Source: Prochlorococcus sp. AG-409-A22
GTDB lineage: Bacteria > Cyanobacteriota > Cyanobacteriia > PCC-6307 > Cyanobiaceae
Length of the DNA: 38,959 nucleotides
Direction of reading: 5' to 3'
NCBI GenBank assembly: GCA_003216135.1
Contig: QCJI01000011.1
Span: forward strand, 1-38,959
Notes under the pieces: model-generated
The model's database searches: none
What the model was told of the DNA's origin: nothing
The model's input: only the letters and a program-made list of their open reading frames with translations
Program-made: the position numbers and the translations under genes
Shown here: in pieces, positions 17,571 to 25,710 of the stretch
How the letters are laid out: the number at the start of each line of letters is the position of its first letter
How positions within the stretch are numbered: the first letter of the stretch is position 1

Positions 17571-18326
17571 TTAATTCTGGGATTCTAAAAAGTTTTTTTG
17601 ACCATCTTCAAAAAAATCTTTTTTATTCCATACCTCAATAACATCTGGGAAATGCTTTTCCATGCAATTATCGCAAACTCCATGGCTAAATCTTATGTCA
17701 CTAATATTTGAAAGATATTTTTCTAAATGCATCCAATCTCCCTCTTTATTTTTTACTTCTCGGCAATAAGAACACACAGATAAAATCCCTTCTTGTTTAT
17801 GAATATTAGTCAATGCATCTAATAAATTTAGTGATTTTTTTCTTAGGTCTAAAAAAGATACTATTTGCCTAGACAATATTTCCATAATATTAAATTGCTG
17901 ACTCGTTAGATTCCCTGGTTTTCTATCAATAACGCATAGAGTTCCTAGCTTATTACCATCACTATTTCTAAGTGGAAAACCAGCATAAAAACGAATATTA
18001 GGATCTCCAGTAACCAATGGATTATTTATAAATCTTTCATCTTGCAATGCATCATGAATAATTAATGGTGAATTTTCTTTTATTGCATGGGTACAAAAGG
18101 ACCAATCTCGTCTAGTTTCAGATATTTCAAGTCCAACTTTAGCTTTAAACCATTGTCTATCTTTATCTACCAAAGTCATTAAAGAAATCGGAACATTACA
18201 AATTGAAGAGGCCATTTTTATAATGTCGTCATAACATGCTTCTGGCTTAGTTCCCAATATTCTGTATTCCGCTAAGGCTTTTAATCTCTTTTCTTCTTCT
18301 TCGCTTTTAGAGATAAGATTTTTCAT
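17571..18326 (-). CDS. GAF-domain protein with C-terminal CxxC...CxxC motif
   Basis: 251 residues. A helical start (LKALAEYRILGTKPEACYDDI) leads into a GAF domain at about residues 30-165 (VPISLMTLVDKDRQWFKAKVG, DWSFCTHAI, FYAGFPL, LGTLCVIDRKPG). It is followed by a C-terminal segment with Cys185-x2-Cys188 and Cys218-x2-Cys221 around GDWMHLEKYL and FSHGVCDNC, a pattern seen at the ends of some PAS/GAF and response-regulator proteins. No kinase, GGDEF or EAL output domain is attached. Cys78 (WSFCTHA) sits in the GAF pocket, but tetrapyrrole binding cannot be claimed. Probably a sensory or scaffolding protein. Confidence 0.85.
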   Translation of the reverse strand: MKNLISKSEEEEKRLKALAEYRILGTKPEACYDDIIKMASSICNVPISLMTLVDKDRQWFKAKVGLEISETRRDWSFCTHAIKENSPLIIHDALQDERFINNPLVTGDPNIRFYAGFPLRNSDGNKLGTLCVIDRKPGNLTSQQFNIMEILSRQIVSFLDLRKKSLNLLDALTNIHKQEGILSVCSYCREVKNKEGDWMHLEKYLSNISDIRFSHGVCDNCMEKHFPDVIEVWNKKDFFEDGQKNFLESQN

Positions 18327-18427
18327 AAGCAGCTCTAAGTTATTAAAACTTTAGAACCAAATTGACATAGAACAAATTTTTCTTTCTTAATAATTAATCA
18401 AAAAAATATAATTATTGATTTTTTGAT

Positions 18428-19660
18428 TTATTCTTTCAACTTAGCCATCGCCTTTCCAGCAAGCCATCCGCTTGTCCAACAATGTTGAAAATTAAATCCA
18501 CCTGTAATACCATCAACATCTAAAACCTCTCCAGAAAAAAATAATCCCGGGCATATTAAACTCTCCATAGTTTTAAAACTAACTTCATTAATTTTTACTC
18601 CTCCTGAAGTAACAAATTCCTCTCCAAATGGACCTTTACCAGAAATAACATATTTATCTTTTAAAAGACAATCTATAATTCTTTCTCTTTCATCAGCAAG
18701 CAAATCTGACCACTTCCTATCTTTATTAATATCTAGTTTATTTAATAAAAATATCCATAATCTTTTCGTTAAAAATGGAAGAGGTCTTATATTAATTAAA
18801 TTCAATTTTCCTTTATTTACTTTTATATAATTCATTTTTTCTTTTAACTCTTTGTATTCTAAATTTGACCATTTAATTATTAAATCAAATTTATATTTCT
18901 GCTCAAACAGTTCTCTTGCCGCAATTGAAGAGAGTTTTAATACAGCAGGACCGCTAAACCCCCAATGAGTTATTAATAAATCGCCTCTATTTTTAAAAGT
19001 CTTATTATTGAGTTTAATTGCTATATCTATATTCTGAATAGATACACCACTGCATTCATTCAACTTTGGTTCTTTTGTAGAAAAAGTAAAAAGTGATGGT
19101 ACAGGCTGTACTATGCTATGGCCAAGGTTTTCAGCCAATTTATATCCACTTGGATTGCCACCAGTAGAGAGCATAATATTTCTCGCAATTATTTTTTCCT
19201 TTTGACGACTCAATATATTGAATAGTTTATCACCAGTTATTAATATTTCCTTTACAAAAAACCTAGTAGATATCTCCACATTTCTTTTAATTGCTGCTTT
19301 TGTTAAACAATTAATTACATCTGAAGATGAATTTGATACTGGAAAAACTCTTAGATCGTCTTCAATTTTTAATTTTAATCCTCTTTTTTCAAACCAATCA
19401 AATACATCTCCAGCTGCGAAACGATTAAATGACTCCAGAAGCTTAATACCCCCTCTAGGATAATTTTCAGCTAATTCATTCGGTATCCATGTTGCATTAG
19501 TAACATTACATCTGCCACCTCCACTAATTCTTACTTTTTCCATAATTTTAGATGAGCCTTCAAGAATTATTATTCGCTTAACTCCATTTTCAGCAGCCGT
19601 TATTGCCGTCATAAAACCTGCCGCTCCTCCTCCTATTACAGCTAAATCAAAAGGATCCAA
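18428..19660 (-). CDS. HI0933/BaiN-type FAD-dependent oxidoreductase
   Basis: 410 residues. The FAD Rossmann motif GGGAAG is at residues 10-15, followed by KVRISGGGRCNVTN (about 42-55), the family signature. Other conserved blocks are LSTGGNPSGYKLAENLGHSI near 174-194, THWGFSGPAVLKLSS, GGVKINEVSFKTMES, and the C-terminal GLFFSGEVLDVDGITGGFNF...GWLAG. The reaction in cyanobacteria is unknown. The length is normal for the family. Confidence 0.93.
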   Translation of the reverse strand: MDPFDLAVIGGGAAGFMTAITAAENGVKRIIILEGSSKIMEKVRISGGGRCNVTNATWIPNELAENYPRGGIKLLESFNRFAAGDVFDWFEKRGLKLKIEDDLRVFPVSNSSSDVINCLTKAAIKRNVEISTRFFVKEILITGDKLFNILSRQKEKIIARNIMLSTGGNPSGYKLAENLGHSIVQPVPSLFTFSTKEPKLNECSGVSIQNIDIAIKLNNKTFKNRGDLLITHWGFSGPAVLKLSSIAARELFEQKYKFDLIIKWSNLEYKELKEKMNYIKVNKGKLNLINIRPLPFLTKRLWIFLLNKLDINKDRKWSDLLADERERIIDCLLKDKYVISGKGPFGEEFVTSGGVKINEVSFKTMESLICPGLFFSGEVLDVDGITGGFNFQHCWTSGWLAGKAMAKLKE

Positions 19661-19847
19661 AAAATTTCTGTATTCATATATGCCTTAGTTTGATAATAGC
19701 AAGGTGGTTTTAAGAAAAAATTATGGCAGTAATTATTTATAAATTAAATATAAAAAATCTTTTTAAAAGATATATTCTATTTAGTTAGATTTTAATTTTT
19801 TTGGAAATAAATACCCATTAGTTCCTTTTATAAAGTATTTTAATTAG

Positions 19848-20078
19848 ATGATTTTAATATTTGCCTACGTAAAATATTCTGATGCTAGCTTTCCCATGAC
19901 GGGTCAATATACAGTACTTTTAATCTTAACTACATTTGTATGGATTCTTCTTTGGTTTGGTTATAGGCAAAATAAAATAAATGATGAAATAAAGAAGAAA
20001 GAAAAAGAGGTAAGAATTAATGCAAAAATTGAGAAAAGAAAAAAATTAGAAAGTTTATACCCAAATAGAAAAAAATAA
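19848..20078 (+). CDS. Small one-helix membrane protein with Lys/Arg-rich coiled tail
   Basis: 76 residues from ATG 19848; ATG 19896 (MTGQYTVLLI) would give 60 and may be the true start. One hydrophobic helix (TVLLILTTFVWILLWFGY) precedes a charged helical tail (KINDEIKKKEKEVRINAKIEK), which would be a cytoplasmic coiled coil. Family unknown. It is the first of the many small genes in this part of the window. Confidence 0.65.
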   Translation: MILIFAYVKYSDASFPMTGQYTVLLILTTFVWILLWFGYRQNKINDEIKKKEKEVRINAKIEKRKKLESLYPNRKK

Positions 20079-20108
20079 GTTTAAGTAAATTAGAAAAGAA
20101 ATTAAAAT

Positions 20109-20264
20109 CTATTTAATAAGATTAACTTCAGAATTATTTGACAGCTCAGATCTAACTTGAATTAATTTTGAAATTTCTCTATTTAAATCCTCTTCAGATT
20201 TAAAACCTAACTCATAAAATTTTTCAGAACCTAAAGAAGCTATATGAGTATTGTTTATTTGCAT
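20109..20264 (-). CDS. Small hypothetical protein, 51 residues
   Basis: Soluble, acidic and helical: MQINNTHIASLGSEKFYELG, then an FKSEEDLNREISKLIQVRSE segment. No cysteine, no membrane segment. Not recognised. The convergent stop with the preceding gene leaves 30 bases between them. Confidence 0.6.
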   Translation of the reverse strand: MQINNTHIASLGSEKFYELGFKSEEDLNREISKLIQVRSELSNNSEVNLIK

Positions 20265-20480
20265 AATTTAATCCTTTTAACTTATATTAGATTTTTAATT
20301 AATTAATGTCATTACTAAATGATTGATTAAATACATTTCTATTCACTTAAGGAAATAACATTTTTACTGGCATATTATTTTAAGGTTTATATTTAATTAT
20401 TTTCTTATTTCAAATTAGATGTAATAAATACTCATGTTAATAGAAAACACAACAAATAAAATTATTTTAGAAATATTTAG

Positions 20481-20600
20481 ATGATGAAAATTTTAAAGAA
20501 AAAAAAACTTGGAATTTTTGAATTATATATAATCTTCTTTAGCTGTATCTATACAGGATTTATAGGTTATCAAACTTTATTAAAAACATTATTTAATTAA
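20481..20600 (+). CDS. Small one-helix membrane protein, 39 residues
   Basis: MMKILKKKKLGIFEL, then a hydrophobic helix (YIIFFSCIYTGFIGYQTLL) and a short end. Positive-inside charge distribution. The stop at 20600 is one base from the stop of the convergent gene at 20602. Not recognised. Confidence 0.5.
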   Translation: MMKILKKKKLGIFELYIIFFSCIYTGFIGYQTLLKTLFN

Positions 20601-20601
20601 A

Positions 20602-20736
20602 TTAATTTATTTTTTGCCCTATTTTTATTAATTCACCACCATCTTGATCATCATCATCATTTGAAGAGAAAAATAAGAAAAATATCCCTAGTGAGGCTAT
20701 AGATAAGGAGATTGATAATTCAGAGAGCTCATCCAT
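20602..20736 (-). CDS. Small membrane protein with acidic DDQDGG tail
   Basis: 44 residues. One hydrophobic helix (ISLSIASLGIFFLFFSS) is followed by NDDDDQDGGELI and a short end. The DDQDGG-x-LI segment recurs after the helix of the small protein encoded at 21865-22041, so the two look like distant paralogues or partners. It starts opposite the cupin gene, with a 22-bp perfect palindrome (20779-20800) between them. Confidence 0.6.
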   Translation of the reverse strand: MDELSELSISLSIASLGIFFLFFSSNDDDDQDGGELIKIGQKIN

Positions 20737-20778
20737 AAATTAAAAAATTTTTTTAATAATAATTGAAAATAAATAAAT

Positions 20779-20800
20779 GACTGTAAATTAATTTACAGTC
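20779..20800. promoter_or_regulatory. 22-bp perfect palindrome in divergent intergenic region
   Basis: GACTGTAAATT (20779-20789) is followed immediately by its reverse complement AATTTACAGTC (20790-20800). As DNA it is a symmetric operator-like site between the minus-strand small membrane gene (start 20736) and the plus-strand cupin gene (start 20872). As RNA it is an 8-bp hairpin with a six-base loop but no real T tract. Confidence 0.5.
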
Positions 20801-20871
20801 TTAAAATTTAATTTTTAATTGATAAATCACAAATCATACATATATTGTTTTATGAATACCTTGTTTTGTTA

Positions 20872-21147
20872 GTGGAAGTTCTTATCAAATCCCCTTGTAG
20901 CGCAAGCGTGATCATAAAATATGGAATTAAAAATTGGCCTATTTGGGAAGGTGAACTAAGTAAATTCTCATGGCATTACAATGAGAAAGAAATTTGCCTA
21001 ATAATCGAAGGAGAAGCAAATATAAAGACTGAAGAAGGAAATAGTTACATTATCAAGTCAGGAGATTTAGTTGAATTTCCAAAGGGAATTTCTTGCGAAT
21101 GGCAAATAACTAAAAAAATAAAAAAACATTATAGATTAGGTAATTAA
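20872..21147 (+). CDS. Cupin (DUF861/EutQ-like) domain protein
   Basis: About 91 residues from GTG 20872; a TTG at 20845 would add nine hydrophobic residues. The single cupin barrel has the DUF861 pattern: YGIKNWPIWEGELSKFSWHY, then ICLIIEGEANIKTEEG, then IIKSGDLVEFPKGISCEW. The usual metal histidines of larger cupins are mostly absent, with a Glu-containing motif in their place, as in the family. Ligand unknown. Short stand-alone DUF861 proteins are common in cyanobacteria. Confidence 0.8.
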   Translation: MEVLIKSPCSASVIIKYGIKNWPIWEGELSKFSWHYNEKEICLIIEGEANIKTEEGNSYIIKSGDLVEFPKGISCEWQITKKIKKHYRLGN

Positions 21148-21239
21148 ATGTTAAAAATATAATTAGAAGTTTTTCAAACGTACAATAAAAGATAACATAA
21201 AATTATTTAAAGATTATCTAAATATTATAGATTGATATT

Positions 21240-21410
21240 ATGCCTTTCACTGATCAAGAATATTTCGAAGTTATCGAAAAAAACGTAGTCGTAAAAGAAG
21301 CTTATGAAAAAATTAAGCAAATTTGTAGTGATTTACAAAAACAAACTGATTGTCCCGAAGAGGACTTAGAAAATTTTCTCAAATTTATTTCTAGGCAATG
21401 GAATAAATAA
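21240..21410 (+). CDS. Small hypothetical protein, 56 residues
   Basis: MPFTDQEYFEVIEKN at the start, then a helical charged body with two cysteines (KQICSDLQKQTDCPEEDLEN) and an aromatic end (FISRQWNK). Soluble, no helix for the membrane. Good frame. Not recognised. Confidence 0.65.
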   Translation: MPFTDQEYFEVIEKNVVVKEAYEKIKQICSDLQKQTDCPEEDLENFLKFISRQWNK

Positions 21411-21442
21411 TTTCTAAAAATTTAAGACTTAATAATTAATTC

Positions 21443-21565
21443 TTAGTCTTTAGGTCTAGTATTCATGCTTGAAGTTCCATTAGCAGCTTTATAATAGAAA
21501 TAGAAACCTACAATTCCAGATATACCAAAAATTGCAGCTAAAGGATCAAAAGTAAATGAAAACAT
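21443..21565 (-). CDS. Small one-helix membrane protein, 40 residues
   Basis: MFSFTFDPLAAIFGISGIVG continues into FYFYYKAANG and a polar end (TRPKD). One glycine-rich transmembrane helix; the size and topology recall photosystem accessory subunits, but it matches none that I know. Confidence 0.6.
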   Translation of the reverse strand: MFSFTFDPLAAIFGISGIVGFYFYYKAANGTSSMNTRPKD

Positions 21566-21864
21566 AGAGTTTATAAAATCAAGATAAATAGTAGGTTCTG
21601 AAAACAGATTTCACAATTATTATTAAGTATCAAAAATTACAATTAGATAATTCATTTTGTCTTTTTCGAATTATTTACAGAATAAAGAGACAATATAAAA
21701 GAATTTATATATAAATCCGAAGAAAAATAATGTTAAATTAATATCCTTCATAATAAAGGCTATGACTGCAAAAAGATTTAATAAGGAATTTTTTTAACAA
21801 CTCCTAAAAGGCAAAATTAATCAAACAATCCACAGATCATGTTTATTTTGTTTAAAGTCCATTT
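21566..21864. other. Intergenic stretch, no convincing gene
   Basis: About 300 AT-rich bases. The longest frames are a 26-residue hydrophobic minus-strand frame (21671-21751) and a 12-codon plus-strand frame near 21761; neither is supported by a ribosome-binding site. Confidence 0.5.
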
Positions 21865-22041
21865 ATGGGAGATTTCTATTCATCAACATCAACTAGTTCA
21901 TTAACGGCTATATTATGGTACTTTTACCCTATAGCAATTTTAGTCATTTTAGAACTTTTACTGGGTGGAGGTTTTGATGATGACAATGATGATCAAGATG
22001 GAGGAATGTTAATACCGGCTTACTCTAGTTCAAAAAATTAA
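21865..22041 (+). CDS. Small membrane protein with acidic DDNDDQDGG tail
   Basis: 58 residues: a Ser/Thr-rich start (MGDFYSSTSTSSL), one hydrophobic helix (TAILWYFYPIAILVILELLL), then GGGFDDDNDDQDGGMLI and a Ser-rich end. The acidic block is shared with the protein at 20602-20736. The Asp cluster could bind Ca2+ or Mg2+; that is inference. No family recognised. Confidence 0.65.
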   Translation: MGDFYSSTSTSSLTAILWYFYPIAILVILELLLGGGFDDDNDDQDGGMLIPAYSSSKN

Positions 22042-22105
22042 CTATAGATCAAATAAAAACAACTATAAAAGTAAAGGCTAAAATAATAGTAGATATTAAA
22101 GTTAT

Positions 22106-22234
22106 TTGGAAACTAATTTAATTTCATTAATTCTTTTATCTTTTTTTATAACCTCACTTCTCTCTTGGCTAGTTTTAAGAACTTTAAAAGAAGGTAGGCA
22201 GGCTCTTAGTGAAATAAGAGAAGATAAAAATTAA
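22106..22234 (+). CDS. Small one-helix membrane protein, 42 residues
   Basis: Possible TTG start at 22106. One helix (LISLILLSFFITSLLSWLVL) precedes a charged amphipathic tail (RTLKEGRQALSEIREDKN). The topology is sensible; the start codon is uncertain. Confidence 0.45.
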   Translation: METNLISLILLSFFITSLLSWLVLRTLKEGRQALSEIREDKN

Positions 22235-22274
22235 TAGTATTTTTATAGGAATTTTTTATAAAATTCTTAATACA

Positions 22275-22397
22275 ATGCCTAATTTAGGTACAAATTTTAA
22301 GAAGCGAATAGGAATGCTTCTCACTGCTATTCTTTATATTTTTATTCATTTATATTATGTCACTATTATTGATAGCTTTAACAAATTAAAAAAGTAA
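22275..22397 (+). CDS. Small one-helix membrane protein, 40 residues
   Basis: MPNLGTNFKKRIG, then a hydrophobic segment (MLLTAILYIFIHLYYVTII) and a Lys-rich end. Basic residues flank the helix on both sides. Not recognised. Confidence 0.5.
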   Translation: MPNLGTNFKKRIGMLLTAILYIFIHLYYVTIIDSFNKLKK

Positions 22398-22478
22398 GAA
22401 ATAAATAATATTAATTTTGTTGCTTGTATTGAGAATTTAAGTTATTAATTTAATATTGTCCCTAAATCTTTTATATAA

Positions 22479-22643
22479 ATGCAAGCTGAATCTTCCAATA
22501 TTTTTAATAAAAAGGATAATTCTCAAACTAAAAAAATTGACAAAGAAAAAATGATTTGCAAAGATGGTTTTTGCTCATTACCAGTTCATAAGGAATCCTC
22601 AAAAATAGATAAAAATGATATAAACTTATTTGATCCTATCTAG
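22479..22643 (+). CDS. Small hypothetical Lys-rich protein, 54 residues
   Basis: Polar and disordered-looking, with a short Cys pair in MICKDGFCSLP near the middle and an acidic LFDP end. The C-x4-C pair within a conserved-looking block suggests a functional motif. Family not recognised. Confidence 0.6.
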   Translation: MQAESSNIFNKKDNSQTKKIDKEKMICKDGFCSLPVHKESSKIDKNDINLFDPI

Positions 22644-22716
22644 TTAGTAAAAGTTATAATTAAAAGTTTGAGATAGAATTGTTTTTATATAAGTTGATAT
22701 TATGCCTTATTAATTT

Positions 22717-23052
22717 ATGCTCAATACTATTTTCAATGCATATCAATAGTTTTGGTTAAAAGCTACCGACTTCAAAACCACTACAAAACGATCAGATTGG
22801 TGGTGGGTGCAATTAGCTAATCTACTTATTTCTTTAATAACTATCCCAATATTCTTAAGAACTTTTGGATTCAATGTGTATGGGATTATATGCATTCTTC
22901 CTCAATTAGCTATGGATATAAGAAGAATTAAAGATTTTGGGAAAGATTGGAAATGGGTTTTTATAAATTTAGTACCAATTTTTGGCTGGATATTGTGGTT
23001 TATATGGCTTGGATTTGGAGAAACTGGTCGTGGCAAAACTAAATTTTTATAG
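22717..23052 (+). pseudogene. DUF805-type membrane protein interrupted by an in-frame TAG
   Basis: The frame from ATG 22717 (MLNTIFNAYQ) meets TAG at 22747-22749. It then continues in the same frame as FWLKATDFKTTTKRSDWWWV, an excellent DUF805 N-terminus (conserved short aromatic start, F-x-x-x-x-x-R-S-x-x-W). The remainder has about three hydrophobic segments and the family's DIRRIKDFGKDWKW and GWILWFIWLGFGETG parts. An internal GTG at 22807 could give an 81-residue product lacking the conserved N-terminus. Either a recent nonsense mutation or a shortened protein; the rest of the frame shows no decay. Confidence 0.7.
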
Positions 23053-23078
23053 AACTTTATAAATTTGCAAATAGATTA

Positions 23079-23156
23079 TTAATTTGCTCGATAATGTAGT
23101 AATTTTAATGCTTCTGAGACTTTTTGATGTAAGGTTTTTTCTATCTTTTTAAACAT
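23079..23156 (-). CDS. Possible very small protein, 25 residues
   Basis: MFKKIEKTLHQKVSEALKLL and a short end: a basic amphipathic helix. A clean frame but too short to be sure. Confidence 0.28.
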   Translation of the reverse strand: MFKKIEKTLHQKVSEALKLLHYRAN

Positions 23157-23195
23157 TGCAAAAGGTAAATGCACATATTAAATTTTTCAGTGCAA

Positions 23196-23513
23196 TTATT
23201 TCTTTTCTTTTTTAAAATCTACAAATCTGACTTTATTTCTTGACTCTAACTGAATCTTTAAAATTCGAAAAACATGCCATTCGCATTCAGTTAATTTCTG
23301 AAACTGATCAAGAGTATATTTATCTTCTTCATCAAATTTTTCAAAAACCTTTGAAATTGCATTTCTATTAGCGGATATAAAACTCTCAGCAACATCTTCG
23401 GGATTCTTTCCAGCCTCAAAGTTCTTAAAAGCTTCGTAAGAATTAAGTTTTCTCGTCAACCAACTAAACCATAGTTCATCATCAATATTTGATTTATTTA
23501 TTATTTTCTTCAT
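23196..23513 (-). CDS. Hypothetical soluble protein, 105 residues
   Basis: Acidic/basic mixed helical protein: DDELWFSWLTRKLNSYEAFK near the start, a GKNPEDVAESFISANR segment in the middle and a Lys-rich end. Aromatic and charged residues suggest a compact helical bundle. No cysteines in pairs, no membrane segment. I do not recognise a family. Larger than the surrounding genes and with convincing coding composition. Confidence 0.65.
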   Translation of the reverse strand: MKKIINKSNIDDELWFSWLTRKLNSYEAFKNFEAGKNPEDVAESFISANRNAISKVFEKFDEEDKYTLDQFQKLTECEWHVFRILKIQLESRNKVRFVDFKKEKK

Positions 23514-23602
23514 AAAAATATTTTTACTAATTTAATGATTGTTAGTTTTTGATTTTTTGGCAGCTGTAAAATTACTTATATTTGTCTTTTTAATCATTTT
23601 AA

Positions 23603-23725
23603 TTAAAAATATTCTAAATTATTTAAATGATTATGAGAAAAAGCAATAGCCGGAATAATAATTTTCTGAAAATATATTTTTCTCTTCCATTCTATGTAAT
23701 CAAATGATCTCTCAGTTTTAGTCAT
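23603..23725 (-). CDS. Small hypothetical protein, 40 residues
   Basis: MTKTERSFDYIEWKRKIYFQ, then a short hydrophobic stretch (KIIIPAIAFSH) and an Asn-rich end. The start and the aromatic/charged pattern look like a real gene. The rest of the gap 23514-23881 contains nothing else convincing. Confidence 0.48.
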   Translation of the reverse strand: MTKTERSFDYIEWKRKIYFQKIIIPAIAFSHNHLNNLEYF

Positions 23726-23881
23726 TGTAATTTTGTTAATATTTCAGCTATATCTTGTTTATAGCTTTTAAAAATAATTTAATTTTCTGTAAAAAAGAAA
23801 TTCAAGAAAAAAAGCCTTTAAAAAAGGTTTCGAATTCAAGATCTGGATGTTTTAAATAGAAATTCTGGTCTATAAGAAGTA

Positions 23882-24037
23882 ATGGACAAAGATCATCTAG
23901 TCGAATTAATTTCTAATAGCCTGATTTACGAAGGTAAAAATTCTGAATCAAGAAGGTATCATATTGAATTTAAAAATTATTTAAAGCAATTAAATCTTGA
24001 TCAATTAAGAACAATGTCTAAAGAGTTTATTCTTTAA
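23882..24037 (+). CDS. Small hypothetical protein, 51 residues
   Basis: MDKDHLVELISNSLIYEGKN followed by a basic SESRRYHIEFKNYLKQLNLD segment. Soluble, two helices likely. Good ATG and frame, no family recognised. Confidence 0.58.
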   Translation: MDKDHLVELISNSLIYEGKNSESRRYHIEFKNYLKQLNLDQLRTMSKEFIL

Positions 24038-24447
24038 GTTTTTATTAAAATCAAAAATATATAATTATACTCTCAATTGAAAACTAATCTTCCAAAAATC
24101 AAAACATTTAAATGAAAATAAAATTAAAATTTATTTTGAAAACTTTTTAGTAACCTGAGCATCTTAAATAAATTGTAAAAAAATGCATAAATTAGATTTG
24201 ATTAAAAATAATATTTTTCAAAAACTTTATATCAAGAGCTTTAGGAAAAAAAAGAAGGTGGCAAAAAATTTAGTTCTAATAAAATGATAAAATGTTTTTT
24301 ATTTAATTTTAATCCAATATAATTAGAGAAAAATTTTATGGATGTTTTGAATTGATTAAAAAATTTTTTAAATACAAATCAAGAATGAATTAATCGCTAC
24401 TTTTTCAACTTATCCATCTAAAGAGAAAATTATTCGAAAATAAAAAT
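24038..24447. other. Intergenic stretch before the first desaturase
   Basis: 410 very AT-rich bases. One 34-codon frame (24183-24287) encodes a Lys-rich peptide; it is possible but unsupported. No hairpin with a T tract. The promoter of the desaturase should lie near its right end. Confidence 0.5.
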
Positions 24448-25554
24448 ATGTCCCAAATAAAAAGAAATGAATTTTTAATTAAACCATTCTTAAAAAGAAA
24501 TAATTTTAGAGCTTCATATCAAATTATTATTACAATTATTCCAATAATTAGTCTTTGGCTAATTGTTTACAAATTAATAAACTCTGATCTTTTATCACTT
24601 ACAAAAGGTTTCTTATTAATTACCATTGTTTTTCTTCTAACCCTTTTCTCCTCAAGAACATTTTCGTTAATGCATGATTGCGGGCATAATTCTTTATTTG
24701 AAGATCGTAGATTAAACAATTTCTTTGGATTTTTTCTTGGTGTATTAAATGGCATTCCCCAAAAACCATGGTCTAATGATCATTCATTTCATCATAGAAA
24801 TAATGGCAATTGGGAAATTTATAAAGGTCCCATAGATGTTTTAAGTCTGGAGGATTATAATTTTCTTTCAAAAAGAGAAAAACTATTTTATAAGCTAAGT
24901 AGAAATTGGTTAATGCTTTTCCCAGGAGGATTTTTCTATTTAGTTTTAAAACCTAGATTAGGTTTGATTCTTATTATTTTTAATCTGACTCAATCTATAT
25001 TAAAAGAAACTTTTATCAAAATTAAAAAAAGAAAATTTTCTAAGCTTTTAAATATCAAATCAAGGATTAAACCTCCTTTCTCAGATTATGGAGATAATTT
25101 TTGGGAATTATTTGACTTAATAACAAATAACTTAATTGTTATACCTTTATGGATATTTATGTGCAAATGGTTAGGTGCTGTTTTCTTCTTAACGTTCTAT
25201 TCAATAATATCTACTTTTTCTGCTGCGATTTTCATATGTATTTTTTTCGTACAACATAACTTTGAAAAGTCATATGCAAGTAATACAGAAAATTGGGATA
25301 TTGTTAATGGTGCTATTTATGGCAGTAGTAATTTAAATCTCCCAAATTGGCTGAATTGGTTTTTAGCTGATATATCATTCCATAGCATTCACCATCTCTC
25401 AGAAAGGATCCCAAATTACAACCTTAGAGCATGCCATAAAGCAAATATTAATTTACTTCATCAGTCAAAATTTCTAAATTTAACTGATTTTCCGAACTGT
25501 TTTAAATATATTATTTGGGATAGCAAGAATGAAAAATTAATTCCAATAAAATAA
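24448..25554 (+). CDS. Membrane fatty-acid desaturase family protein
   Basis: A 368-residue integral membrane di-iron enzyme. Three histidine boxes are present: HDCGH at 76-80, HSFHH at 112-116 and HSIHH at 312-316, with an additional FVQHNFE near 270. Four hydrophobic regions flank them. The spacing fits acyl-lipid or carotenoid-type desaturases. It differs clearly from the second desaturase at 27236, lacking its GETHVP and TWLHHTD blocks. Regiospecificity cannot be read from sequence. Electrons would come from ferredoxin. It lies among small genes and is followed by a convergent small gene. Confidence 0.87.
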   Translation: MSQIKRNEFLIKPFLKRNNFRASYQIIITIIPIISLWLIVYKLINSDLLSLTKGFLLITIVFLLTLFSSRTFSLMHDCGHNSLFEDRRLNNFFGFFLGVLNGIPQKPWSNDHSFHHRNNGNWEIYKGPIDVLSLEDYNFLSKREKLFYKLSRNWLMLFPGGFFYLVLKPRLGLILIIFNLTQSILKETFIKIKKRKFSKLLNIKSRIKPPFSDYGDNFWELFDLITNNLIVIPLWIFMCKWLGAVFFLTFYSIISTFSAAIFICIFFVQHNFEKSYASNTENWDIVNGAIYGSSNLNLPNWLNWFLADISFHSIHHLSERIPNYNLRACHKANINLLHQSKFLNLTDFPNCFKYIIWDSKNEKLIPIK

Positions 25555-25557
25555 AAC

Positions 25558-25710
25558 TTAATTAAACCTTCTTCGTAATTTTCTTTTTAAAGGAATACTA
25601 CTATAAGCATGAGTTCCAATAGATGGAGGTAAATCATTCCTCAAAGGATGAATAAAAGCATTTGCCATACTCTCTAACATTTTAGAAAGCCAATTCACTA
25701 ATGATTTCAT
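25558..25710 (-). CDS. Small hypothetical protein, 50 residues
   Basis: MKSLVNWLSKMLESMANAFI leads to an HPLRNDLPPSIGTHAYSSIP segment and a very basic end (KRKLRRRF). An N-terminal amphipathic helix with a Pro-rich middle; composition strongly protein-like. It ends four bases from the desaturase stop. Not recognised. Confidence 0.6.
   Translation of the reverse strand: MKSLVNWLSKMLESMANAFIHPLRNDLPPSIGTHAYSSIPLKRKLRRRFN

Noticed and set aside
23807-23831. Hairpin with T tract on the minus strand
   Set aside because: The stem is weak and no minus-strand gene ends upstream of it.
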